Assembly: GCF_000003815.2 (NCBI RefSeq)
Contig: NC_049996.1
Location: forward strand, 7,387,332 to 7,451,331
DNA: 64,000 nt
DNA from: Branchiostoma floridae
Lineage: Eukaryota; Chordata; Leptocardii; Amphioxiformes; Branchiostomatidae
Direction of reading: 5' to 3'
Shown here one piece after another: positions 32,601 to 42,966 of the stretch (position 1 is its first letter; every line of letters begins with the position of its first letter). Below the pieces are notes generated by a model. That model did no database searches. It was given only the letters and a program-made list of their open reading frames with translations, and was not told where the DNA came from. Position numbers and translations under genes: made by a program.

Positions 32601-33006
32601 TTCTGAAGTACCTTTCTAATGGCATTTGTTTACTTTTCAGTATAGGCACACATATTGACATTTATGTTGATGTCTTTTGACTTTTTGTCCCTTTTCCAGG
32701 TTAACAATATGTACAATGTATAAGATTGGCAATGTACTGACCTAAAATGTCACCTGCATTTACATTGGATGTATTTTCTTTCCCCAAATCTCATCCATCT
32801 AAATAAACAGTAACCTCCATACACCTGCTTTGTCCCTTTGGGACTTCTTCTACTCTAAATAGTACAAGGTATTAGTACATTATGGCTTTGAACACTAAAT
32901 GGGTCCCAGATGTTATTTAGGTATATGTATAGCCAGTGGCAAGGACTTTGTTACTTAGATAATGATTCCAGGTGCCTTCAGATGTTTTACAAGTCTTTGA
33001 TTGAAG

Positions 33007-33053
33007 AGGGAAGGAAGGAAGGAAGGCTAAGGAGATTGGAAGGTAGGAAGTTT
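33007..33053 (+). repeat. GGAA-type simple repeat
   Basis: GAGGGAAGGAAGGAAGGAAG followed by degenerate AGG/GGAAGG units. Confidence 0.6.
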
Positions 33054-33601
33054 GGGGTCTATGACCTCTATGAAGGTCGCACAGCTGTCCAGCTGCATTA
33101 AACTGAACTTTTGTGTTGGACTTTTGGAAGAGGAAGTCATAAAGATAAGCAAAGGCTTTCCTTGGTGCATAATTACACGTAACAAAATGTGGGTCTCATA
33201 TTTTAAATTTTTTTAGAAGAAGATTTGTAATTTTAATGGTATGCTATACTGGTTTATTTGATGATATGGATGACTTCCTCTCAAAGTTCTTTGATTTTTC
33301 ATATTTTCTTACTATTCTGTTACTTTGCAACACTTTGTTCATTAGTTATCAGTTCCCTGATACTTTATGGCATATGTTTGCTCATTTTAAAAGGGACCAA
33401 AGTTGATACACTTTCGAATGTTATCCATATGATCAAGCTTATAAGTCAACATAATCTTAAGTTTGTTAAGATTTGTTAAGGAAGTTCTATTTTGATCTAT
33501 CCATAACAACTGCGGCTTAAGACACCCTTTTACCATGTTATCTTTTAAAAAGCCGGATTTTTCCACTCTAATTTCAGTTTATTCTGTTTCTAATTTTAAA
33601 G

Positions 33602-33651
33602 GAATTAGACAAGAAGTACTTCATGACTCAAACCCATGAATGGACTTACAG
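33602..33651 (+). CDS. Gene A, exon 6, unidentified protein
   Basis: The acceptor (TATTCTGTTTCTAATTTTAAAG) opens the only usable frame: ELDKKYFMTQTHEWTY plus two bases. The other frames stop. The donor TTACAG|GTGCCT is moderate, phase 2 out. If it is not used, the frame runs on to a TGA near 33733. Joined to the exon at 35987, the split codon gives Ser. Confidence 0.4.
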
Positions 33652-34000
33652 GTGCCTGAATGAGGGGTGCATTCCAGTTTTGGAGAGCATGTTTATTTTG
33701 AGAATTTTTTTACAAACTGAATGTACCCCTTGATTTAATTGGATAAGCCTAACCCATACAGACATGACCTCAGAGAATTGGGTTACTTCATTTCTTTTTG
33801 GGGGGAGGTTAGTTGAGTACTTCCTGTCACATTTTCCTTGTAACAGCTGGGTGTGCAGACATGATATACAGGTATCATAATGGTGGGAAGCACCAAGCTG
33901 CACGAGGCCAGGTGAAAAATGTTCCGGAATGGGCTCCTTGGTGACCCAAGATTGTTGCAGATACCGACGAACTTTCGATATATTCTCCAAAGTTTCTCTC

Positions 34001-34267
34001 NNNNNNNNNNNNNNNNNNNNNNNNNNNNNNNNNNNNNNNNNNNNNNNNNNNNNNNNNNNNNNNNNNNNNNNNNNNNNNNNNNNNNNNNNNNNNNNNNNNN
34101 NNNNNNNNNNNNNNNNNNNNNNNNNNNNNNNNNNNNNNNNNNNNNNNNNNNNNNNNNNNNNNNNNNNNNNNNNNNNNNNNNNNNNNNNNNNNNNNNNNNN
34201 NNNNNNNNNNNNNNNNNNNNNNNNNNNNNNNNNNNNNNNNNNNNNNNNNNNNNNNNNNNNNNNNNNN
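34001..34267. other. Assembly gap (267 N)
   Basis: A run of N within the putative last intron of gene A. Confidence 0.99.
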
Positions 34268-35581
34268 TTTAATTCAATTTAACAATCTTTCAGTGAGTGA
34301 GTGTTCACTCTTTGTGCTACGCTTCGAAATGAGGTATCAGAGCCTAAGTTTCTGCTGCAGTACTGTAAAAAGCTGCTAGGCTCCGAAAATTCTATCATCA
34401 ACATACCAAAATATCACAATAATCCATCCCGGTCTTGTTGAGTTAAACTGTTCATCCACAAATATACAAATATGCAGCCTTCTTGGCAAAGGTAACAAGA
34501 CTTGCCTTGACACAGTTTGCACGTTTTGACACAGTTGAGATATTTAGAAGTGATGACAGAAGTTGCACCTGTTTGAATGTGTCTTTCAAACAAGAATGCC
34601 AGGACACGTGCCAGTTCGAAATGTTGATTTGAATCTTTTTGACAAAAGCAGAACATTCAACTTGACTTGAACACTCCAAGTTTCAACACAACAACTTTAG
34701 TCACCAGCTGGAAGCTATCAATTCCTAGGAAACTTAGGTCATAAATCAACTTGCCTTAATTTTACTAGAATGGCTGAAAAAACATTTTGTTTCCTGTTGT
34801 TCCTTTGGATTTTGTTGCCAAAGCCTTTGCTATATTTGAAAACACTTGTAGTCATAACAATACTGTCTCCTTCCTTTTTAACCTCCATGGTCATAATATT
34901 TCTTATCACGTTTGGGGATCAACTTTTCCTTGTGACAAATCAGCACCCTAGTGAGTGGTAATGGTCTGGAGGAAGCAAAACTGCCTGGCATCCTAATCTT
35001 TTATTCATTTCTGTGGATTATTTTATCTGATTGTTCTAAGCTCTCCTGGGAGATGATCTCCTCACCCCTTCAAAGAGGGGGAGGGGGTTGACCTGTGACT
35101 GATGGTTCAAAAGTTGGGCCAAACCTGGATGGGATTGGCTCTTCAAAGTGAAGATTGAAGGTGACTTATGGTGGCTAATGAGGACAGAATTGGGACCAGA
35201 ACCCAAGACTGTGGGTACCCTCCCACCCTGAGCCCCCTGGGGTGGTAGGCAAATATGCCTGGACAGCTGAAGTTACCACACTGCTGGGGACCCAATACTG
35301 CCCAAACGTTGCAAGGGTGTGTGAATAACAAATAATGCATCTTTGTAGCATAATGTTCCTTACTCAGAGCTCTTCATCATATCTCTGTGCAAGAAACTTT
35401 TATCCAGCTGTATGAAGTTATAATAGCAAGTAAAGTAGCTTTACTATGTCAGATAGCAAGGCTATAAGATTTATAGTCACCCCTGCTTGTGAGGAAAAGT
35501 GGTATGACCCAGTTAAGGCGCATAGACCCAAGTTTCCTTCCCTTTGAGTTGGGTTGATGCTTGAGTAGGTCACACACAAGG
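34268..35581. other. Non-coding stretch, nothing confident
   Basis: Minus-strand frames at 34414-34679 are open in two registers but lack convincing splice sites. A hydrophobic plus-strand frame at 34770-34961 is T-rich and probably chance. No repeat was identified. Confidence 0.3.
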
Positions 35582-35648
35582 ATGGCTCCCCGGTCTGGGT
35601 CCAACATGCTGGGCTTCATACTGCTGTTTGTGCTTGCCTTCCCTACAG
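35582..35648 (+). CDS. Candidate first coding exon with signal peptide
   Basis: The ATG at 35582 sits in a good initiation context (ACAAGGATGG). It reads MAPRSGSNMLGFILLFVLAF, then PT and one base, ending at a consensus donor (ACAG|GTACGT). The hydrophobic core MLGFILLFVLAF after a basic N-terminus is a typical secretory signal, and a phase-1 junction after a signal-peptide exon is common in animal secreted proteins. No partner exon is certain; phase-1 acceptors at 37022 and 42437 are possible. It lies inside the last intron proposed for gene A, so the two models compete or overlap. Confidence 0.4.
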
Positions 35649-35986
35649 GTACGTCTCACAATGTCTTCTACAAGCAAGATTTGTTTTCAAAACTGTTGGA
35701 TATTTACTGACATGAGTCTTACTACACTAGAAAGCAAGGCGATGAAACAAGATGACAGGATCATGGGTTCGAAACCCACAGTGCAGGCCCTTTTGGCTCT
35801 CCCACTTAATCCGATTTTCACCTTGTTCTTCTCTATTTCAAGGATACGCCTCTTGTTTGAGCACTTTGGTGCCAGAGTACTTTCTTCTGAGCAGCCCACA
35901 TGTGTTATTACTGAACTTGCTCATAAGCACAGTTTCAAGTTGTAATGAAGAGTGACAATTGAACTTTACCTGCTCCTTCCCTGTAG

Positions 35987-36062
35987 TTCACCCTCAGCCA
36001 AGAACAAGAATGTTTACAAACCTTTTAAGTTTCGTCTAGAAAACCAATTAATGGTCCTTTAA
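35987..36062 (+). CDS. Gene A, terminal exon, unidentified protein
   Basis: A strong acceptor (CTGCTCCTTCCCTGTAG) opens at 35987. With the phase left by the exon at 33602 it reads SPSAKNKNVYKPFKFRLENQ then LMVL and TAA at 36060-36062. A canonical AATAAA follows 8 nt later, which fits a 3' end. The other two frames stop sooner. The basic, lysine-rich tail is not a family I recognise. Confidence 0.45.
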
Positions 36063-36070
36063 GAACTGTA

Positions 36071-36076
36071 AATAAA
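36071..36076 (+). terminator. Polyadenylation signal AATAAA (gene A)
   Basis: Canonical hexamer 8 nt after the proposed stop of gene A. This implies an unusually short 3' untranslated region. Confidence 0.35.
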
Positions 36077-37021
36077 GGAGTTTAAAGGAACAAAGAGAAA
36101 TTTGAAAAGGTATTAGTAATTTTCGAACTGTCAGAAAAGTTGATTGACATGAGAAAACTACAAAATATGTATGTTCACAACCCAGAAAACCTACCACATC
36201 TTGAACTGCTTTCTCTCCCACCATAATTCATTTCACAAATGGTGGGGGTTTAGCAAAAATAAATGGCACATGTTTTGAGAAGGGGTTCAGTTGCTTTCAC
36301 AGTTGCGGTCCCACAGTCAGGCCTCTGTAGTTGTGCTTGAACTGAAATGACATTCTGCGAGATGTTGTTGCTCAAAGGCAAGAGGCCTTCAATTGGAAGA
36401 TTAAGACTCACAAGTTCACAGGGTCTCGTTGCTTGCCCTTGGCAATGTTCTTCCTGTGGTCAACTCATGTTCACAGACATTTGATATAACAAGTTCCAGC
36501 TTTTTAACAACAGACTTTAATTAAGGTCTGAAGTGTGACTTGCTTGTTCCTATTGGCCAGATTATTCTATATACCCATAAAATATCAAATCAACGAAGAT
36601 CTTGAATCTTATGTCCAGTGTCAGGAGAGTGATGTTGGGTACAGAAATTGAACATATGACTGTGTATCTGTTTGAAGAGGGTCTGTATCATAGTGTATGC
36701 CTTCTTCACTGAGGCATAGCAAGATATTTTCTTTCACTGTTAATCACAGCCAGGCCCTTTTAATTCAACAGTAAGCCTTGTGCTTTGATTCCAATTACTT
36801 ATTAGTTATCCTGAATTCCTTCCTAAAGTGTTGTTGACAAATTGTTTCTATTGCTTAGTTGAATAATAGTTGTGTTGATCATGTCTGCAGTGTAGTTTAG
36901 CCAGATACATACAAAGGAATAATCCTATGGACTTGTTCACAAGAACAAGCTGATTTACTGGTAAGCACTGATGGACTGGCTGAATTTACTGGTATGCATT
37001 GTTGGTCCTCCTTACTGCCAG

Positions 37022-37145
37022 CATCCTTCATGCAGACCCACAGACATTACTTGCCTGTGTGTCTGTTTGAAAGATGTACTTCTCTAATGACACATGTTGG
37101 ACCTAATGAGTGTTGTGGTTTCCCAGATGTTGCCGCTGGTGTCTG
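37022..37145 (+). CDS. Candidate exon, unassigned
   Basis: 124 nt between a good acceptor (TCCTCCTTACTGCCAG) and a good donor (GTCTG|GTAAGC). One frame is open throughout (phase 1 in, 2 out): SFMQTHRHYLPVCLFERCTS, LMTHVGPNECCGFPDVAAGV. Its phase would accept the signal-peptide exon at 35582 (split codon Ala). Four cysteines would suit a secreted domain, but no family is recognised. Confidence 0.3.
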
Positions 37146-37603
37146 GTAAGCCCCTCTGCTACTCAGAAGCCACTACTGTCTCTCTCTCTCTTGCCCATTT
37201 CTCCAAGTGGTTAAAAGCTCTTCCTAAAGTGGTTACTGAGCACGGTTACTGAGCACGGTTACAAAACAGCCTGATACGAATAGTTTCTGTCAGCTAAGTT
37301 CTGTGAGACCATTCTTACTTCTTAGTGTGTGAATCTATGTTGAAGGTTACTTCCTGAAGGTAATATCTTAAAGCTTCATCTGTAGCCTTGATACCACATT
37401 TTGCAGCATGCCAGCCTAAGGCTTACCTGGCCTAAAGCCCACAAGCCCCCATAACACAACATGTAACAAGCCGACTCTAACAATCCGGCTTCACGATAGA
37501 TCTAAGCCAGCCCCATGAAATATTTTACAAGAGGGCCTGTTGTGTTGGAGGAGTGTTGGCTTGTGGGGAGACCTATTTTAGTAGGCGACAGAATGTACAA
37601 AAA

Positions 37604-37738
37604 ATGAAATTGCTTTTCTACATACAGTTTATAACCAGCGTATTTTTGTTGGGTTGTACCTTACATGGTCAGAGTCTACAGAGAGAAGATGTAGAATCTC
37701 AAGTGATTTATCAGAACCAGAGACCCTGTAGGCATTAG
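37604..37738 (+). CDS. Candidate signal-peptide ORF or exon
   Basis: The ATG at 37604 opens MKLLFYIQFITSVFLLGCTL, then HGQSLQREDVESQVIYQNQR and PCRH stop. The first 18 residues are a convincing signal-peptide profile followed by a hydrophilic stretch. A weak GTAGGC donor precedes the stop. It may be a first exon or chance in T-rich DNA. Confidence 0.25.
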   Translation: MKLLFYIQFITSVFLLGCTLHGQSLQREDVESQVIYQNQRPCRH

Positions 37739-38524
37739 AGTTCATGGTCAAACCATCTCAAGTTGTTTCAAAGGAAATACGTTGCTGCCAAATATTTGTC
37801 CCATCTCGGTTTGGTTAAAAAGGTGTTTTTGTATTGTAGTCATGAACCGTACTTGTTTCATACCTTCAGGAATGACCCCCCACCCCGTAGCGCCATTTTG
37901 TTTCCCCAAAGCTAGATCAGTCTCTGATATTATCATCATGGGCTTTGGAAAAGTAGTTGAACTTGACCATGTTTTGGTGTTAATAGCTTGAACATGAATA
38001 GGTGTGTGGGAGGGGGGCAGCCCCACAACAGGAAAGTGTGGTGAAAGGCAAGGGCGTGGTCCCGTTGTACATGGAGTGAGACTGAGTTGTGTCTGTCTGG
38101 TTGCCATAGGAACATATGGAGTCCTTTCTGTAGAAGTCTTCAAAGGCGGAAGGAACAGACAGAAGTAGAGATGGGTTGACTTGCAGGGGTCTAGCTTGAG
38201 GAGATAAAGGTTTAGAGGTGATCATTAGGCATTTTACTAGCTGTTAGGAGGAGCTATGCAGTGTGATTTTCTATCTGAAAGAGGATATCAGAAACATGGT
38301 ATGAAAACTATATCTGCCCTAACTTGCACAGTACAAAGGTGCTTTGTGGATTGTCTGATCATATTAGGATATCACAGATCATAAGCCTTTTCAGCTTGCC
38401 AGACACAACAGATTTAAGGTTGTGAAAAATAAACTTTTTTATTGGATTAGAATGCCTCTCAACCCCTTTGATAGATCCGAGGTCAAGAAAGGTCAAGTGA
38501 AGTCATAGTCTTAATGAGTGGTGT

Positions 38525-38785
38525 TGAATGGACAAGTGGCTAGGCCAGTTGACACGTGATTGAGAGGTTATGGGTTTGAGTCCAGGTGTTCCTGGCAAGA
38601 TGTTGTGTTCTTGGGAAGGGCAACTTTTCTTGCTCGGACCCAGGTGTAAGAATTTGAACCTGAATTTGGTTTGGGAGGTCTTCTTCTTCGTGTGGGAGGA
38701 GGGCAAGGAAGTGAAAGGAGAGGAATGGACTCTGCCTAGCCTCAGTGGATGAGCAACCTACAGTCCTTAAAACCTTTACCTTATT
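38525..38785 (+). mobile_element. tRNA-derived SINE, second family, copy 2
   Basis: Carries GTTATGGGTTTGAGTCCAGG (B-box region), TTGTGTTCTTGGGAAGGGCA, GGAGAGGAATGGACTCTGCC and CAGTGGATGAGCAACC, in the same order as the copy at 18190. Confidence 0.6.
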
Positions 38786-39676
38786 CCATATGTCATAGAT
38801 GGCAGGCATAAGGTCTGAGCTGTAGTCCATGAACTTTTGGTCGTGTTCATATGGCTTGAGGGCAGCTGAAAAGGTTCTAATTTATGACTCCATTGAACAC
38901 CTGTGACACTGGTAGGAACTCCATTAACCTGTTGTAGCAAAGGTGAAAGTACTGGGTTTCCTTTTTTAATAGTCATCGTAAATTCTGACACACAGCGTAT
39001 GAGTCCGTATGTCATAACTGGCTTTTACGAGAGAGTACGTGCGTCTTTATCGTAGCTTCAGCTTACCTGAACATGCAACTGAACATGGAAGTTGCTTGAT
39101 TTAATCAATCTGTAACAGTTATACAAGCCATGCAAAATGTTGGTGTCCACTCAAAAGAGAAACTTGATCCTCTCCTGAAAGAACCAGAAAGATGGCCTAT
39201 ATATGATTTGGTTTGTAGTTCATTGAAACTGTGATTTCGATCATTGAAACTGCTGCCAAAAAATTTGAAATGTCCAAAGGTCATATAAGAGACTGATAAA
39301 AATCTTGGTTTTGAATAGGAAGCTTGATAACAATTGTTATTTATGACTTTCTCCCAGCTTGAAATGGGCTGAGGATCTCCAGATGGTGTAATATTAGTGG
39401 AAAGGTGCCCATGTGGGATGGATGGATTGTATGGTCTACTGCCAAAATGGCCCCCAAATTGCCCCAACAGCTGTTCACAGTCATTTCTACCTCCTACTCC
39501 TAGTTAGCCACCTAGACAGACTGTCATGCTGTTTAGCTGTGGATGCAGTTTCCTCTCAAAATCAAATACTGCCGATGTCAAGGACCATTAGATACATCAG
39601 CAGATGGTGATAAAAAGGAATGGAATGAAAAAGGTCAAAAACACCTCTCTCTTGAGATTTCAACAATGACACATAA

Positions 39677-39855
39677 TACTGTAATTCTTGAAATATTTGC
39701 AGTGGTTTTCTTTTCATGGTGCCGTGAATGTCTGTTTCCTTTGTTTTGTATTACTACACTGTGTTGTTGCAACCGTGAACTTAAAACACTGGAAGAACCT
39801 CATTTCTCCTTTACCATGAAATTAAATCCCTGCGGAAATAAATGGATTTATAGTA
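39677..39855 (+). mobile_element. MITE family T, copy
   Basis: Left TACTGTAATTCTTGAAATAT and right AATGGATTTATAGTA, with internal GAACTTAAAACACTGGAAG. The right TIR has mutated. Confidence 0.5.
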
Positions 39856-40333
39856 GTCAATATCTGAAAACTGCATGGCCCTTGTTGTCCCATTCCTGTA
39901 TGAATGCAGCATTAACCCTCCCACTGTTAAGGTTAATTAGATAACCTAGTTCTAATTGGCCTTGACAATGGGAGGATTAATAGGCCATTGTGCTGCCCTG
40001 TTGTGTAGATCAGCAGTTTTGTTATGTTTTATCATCATCAGAACCTGGTTAACAGCCAAAGGGATGTCATTTACCTCCTTATCACAGCTGGGTCTGCACT
40101 TTTCCACCTGAGATTATTTGCAGTGGACTTCTAGAGAAATAAATATTCCTATAACACAGGCAACCAAACACTCTAACCTGCACCTTGCTACCTAACCCCA
40201 TAACTAATACAAATATGGTGCCAAAGGGCCACCTTTGCTGGGTAAAGGTTAAAGTGTGTGGGTCTGCTCTTTGCTGGTTGAGGGGCTTAATTCTTTGGAG
40301 GTCAAGGTCATCAAAGAAAAATTTTTGTTTGAA

Positions 40334-40547
40334 TACTTTAAATGCAGAATTGTTCGCGGTGCATTAATGTTCCCGTTTTTTTGCGGTGTCCACTTCACCA
40401 CAAAGTTAATACCACCGCGAACATTTTTCCATTATCCTATTAGACTGCAGTCTATGGTGTTACCGCGAACTTAAAACAACCGCGAAAAGTCCTCCCCCCC
40501 CCCTACTGCGAAATTTAATCCCCGCGAACTTAAATGCATTTACAGTA
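40334..40547 (+). mobile_element. MITE family T, well-preserved copy
   Basis: Left TACTTTAAATGCAGAATTGT, right CTTAAATGCATTTACAGTA, with inner repeats GCGGTG.../...CACCGCGAAC and GAACTTAAAACAACCGCGAA. An inner pair of near-palindromic CGCGAAC motifs makes the element strongly foldable. Confidence 0.65.
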
Positions 40548-41000
40548 TTCTATGGTATTGTTTGAGAAGTCTTGTTGGCTTCATAAATTTTGAAGCAATA
40601 AGCAAGACTTTCATCAATGAAAATCGATTGGCAGTTCAAACATATGGAAGATTTTCATCACACTAAAAGAATCTTGTATACTGATTCTCTCAACTATCAC
40701 AGAATTTTGTTCTTGAAAATCCAACCTAGTAATTGACTGTGTTTCCTGCATGTTTGTTCTAAAGACATCAACAGTACTCCATCTGGATGTTGTGACTGGA
40801 AATGTTGTTTCTGTACTGGGCATCTTTCATCCATCTCTATCCTTCATCCTGACAGGCTCCCAGCAACTCAGTTGTCCAAATAATCTACAGGGTTCAACAG
40901 ATGATGAAAAATGATGTCAAATGTTTTTCAACACTTCACATCCAGCTACACATTTACAAGCCATGACTGAGTAAGCATTTGAGATGCATTAACATTATCG

Positions 41001-41110
41001 TGTAGTCAAACCTGTACGAGTGACCACCTGGCCATTGTGACCACTTTTTGGTGGTGACACAAGCTTTAAAAATCCTTCTCCATAGTGGTCACCTGCCACA
41101 TATATACATT
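41001..41110 (+). mobile_element. Pogo-like MITE family G, copy
   Basis: Starts AGTCAAACCTGTACGAGTGA and carries GACCACCTGGCCATTGTGAC and GTGGTCACCTGCCAC. The terminus AGTCAAACCTGTAC next to TA-like flanks is of Tigger/pogo type. Confidence 0.5.
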
Positions 41111-41159
41111 GTAGATGTGATATCCTTGAATCACAATTTTAAAAGCTGTTAGCTTTATA

Positions 41160-41640
41160 GTCCGCCAAAAACCCTTCTCAACTTACACATTCTTTAAACA
41201 TGAAACAGAAAAGGTGCAGGAAGTCTGCTAAGTACTATGAGGGTTGTGTAGAGATGAATGGCTGAATGACATGTGAAGAAGATTTTTGGAGACTCTTCTA
41301 TCCTGAAAGCTGAGGCCTCTAGTCCACCCAAATCCCTTCTCAACTTACAAATACATCTTCCCTACACATACAAGGTGCAGGAGGTCTACCTACTGTGGAG
41401 GTTGTGCAGAAATGACTGACATATGAACAAGACTCTTTGATCCTAAAAGCTAAGGGTCTTGTCCACCCAAAACCCTTCTCAACTTACAAATACATCTTCC
41501 CTACACATACAAGGTGCAGGAGGTCTACCTACTGTGGAGGTTGTGCAGAAATGACTGACATATGAACAGTCCGCCCAAAACCTTTCTCAACTTCTACATG
41601 CTCTGTACCCAGAAAGGGCGCAGGAGGGCTGACCTGGTGC
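41160..41640 (+). repeat. Minisatellite, four units of 118-162 bp
   Basis: Units start at 41160, 41322, 41461 and 41579 with GTCCGCC or GTCCACCC, then CCCTTCTCAACTT, AGGTGCAGGAGGTCT and GTTGTG..GAAATGA. Copies 2 and 3 share a block of about 95 bp without a difference, implying a recent duplication. Confidence 0.75.
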
Positions 41641-41659
41641 TAACCCAAGCACAAACCAA

Positions 41660-42160
41660 CAGCACATTAGCCACAATCCAACCCACCCTGGAGGAAACAA
41701 GGGGCTTTCAAACTTGACCTCTGACATTCCATCTCAAAGTTTGTAGTGACTAAGTTGGGTTCTCCTGAGTGATGAAATATTCTGACTTTGCGTGTGGGAG
41801 GGGGGCTGTGGAGGATGGTATTAGGAAATGAATATGACAAGTAGAAGGTGATGACAGATGAGGTAGTATCTTCGTCTAGCATCGCTCATCACCCAGAGTT
41901 TGAGGGGGTGGTTGGTGGTTAGGAGAAGAGATGTGGTATAAACAGGTGTAGGTGTTGGAAATAAAGGAACCTGTGTATATATGGTGACAGATGACTCGGT
42001 ATCTTGTTTGGACATCTTCCCTGACATGTTCTTGGCATGGTGGGGGTGGCTGTCAGTAGAAGATACAGAATAGACAGGTGTTAGGTACTGGTCTTGATGA
42101 TGACAGGTAAGATTCAGAAGTCTCTGAAAGTCTTCTGCAAATTTTCTAGGTAGTGAACAC
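41660..42160 (-). repeat. Loose tandem repeats with long open frame
   Basis: On the minus strand, segments such as AAGATACTACCTCATCTGTC and AAGATACCGAGTCATCTGTC recur about 130 bp apart with shared CACCTGT..TAT wording. The 113-codon open frame across them is probably a by-product of the repeat. Confidence 0.35.
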
Positions 42161-42436
42161 ATAGAAGCTAAGTGGGGATGGGGGCAAACAAGCCTTTAGG
42201 CCAAAAGTCTTCTCTAGGCACCAGTCATTGACCGTTAGCAACCGATGTTTACAAGACGGAAACATACATAGCCTCAAGGCTTCACAGGAAGAAAGGAGGC
42301 CAAGTTCATCAGCAGTAAATTTACACCTCTCGTCTGTCGCTGACAGTGTTGGGACAACTTTCACCCAGACATGTGGAAGGGTTCGCCTGATTGTTCTTGG
42401 CAAAGCCAGTCTGTAAAATGCCCTTTTCCTTCCAAG

Positions 42437-42562
42437 CTTTCCCAGACATCTATTGGTCTATTGAGGGGGCGTGGATTGCTCTACCATTCCGCTGGTTCAA
42501 GTTCACTGAACAAGGGCCAAGACTGCTGGACGATCAAATGTCATTAAGTATACACAAGCAAG
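42437..42562 (+). CDS. Candidate exon, unassigned
   Basis: The acceptor (GCCCTTTTCCTTCCAAG) is strong. One frame (phase 1 in) reads FPDIYWSIEGAWIALPFRWF, KFTEQGPRLLDDQMSLSIHK, Q and stays open. Donors are possible after 42547 (GTATAC) or 42562 (GTCCTT), both phase 1 out. A second frame is open for 38 codons. The aromatic-rich sequence is not recognised. Confidence 0.3.
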
Positions 42563-42805
42563 GTCCTTTTACACTAGGCTCAAATATACTTGACTGTCAA
42601 GTCTTGCTTGTCTGGAGGACACTAAGGAGGGTCTGCATTCCTTTTTCTGTGAGGCGTAGTGAGCTATGTTGGTAAAGCATAGCTGGCTCGCTCAAATTTA
42701 TTATCAATAATTAAGCATTTTTGATAAGCTCTTCATTAAGTGTACTTTGTTCCTTTAATTCCACCCAATATTGCCGGAGTATAAGAGAGTGTCCAGTTTT
42801 GTCAG

Positions 42806-42945
42806 TTTTGATTTGATTTGATTTATTCGGCTGTATAGATAATATTTAACTAGCCAGAGGCTAATGTGAAGGGCTAGCCCTGTCGGCTTTCAGACTAGTA
42901 TGCCAGATACCCCTTGAATGCAATGGAATAATACAATGAAATTGT
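42806..42945 (-). mobile_element. 3' tail of a LINE or related retroelement
   Basis: On the minus strand the sequence ends in an AATAAATCAAATCAAATCAA tail, preceded by CTGTATAGATAATATTTAAC-complementary sequence and an AGTCTGAAAGCCGACAGGGC segment. A short oligo-repeat tail (TCAAA)n is typical of CR1/L2-type elements. No coding part remains. Confidence 0.45.
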
Positions 42946-42966
42946 TCCCAGAACTTTTTCATAGTA

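Noticed and set aside
34770-34961. Very hydrophobic plus-strand ORF resembling a membrane protein
   Set aside because: T-rich DNA gives hydrophobic residues by chance. No promoter, donor or downstream signal was found.
37748-38143. 131-codon minus-strand frame
   Set aside because: No splice-site support and low-complexity composition. A frame of this length is expected by chance in 64 kb on six frames.
41821-42162. 113-codon minus-strand frame with protein-like composition
   Set aside because: The DNA is loosely tandem-repetitive, and the frame repeats the same wording, so it is probably a by-product of the repeat.
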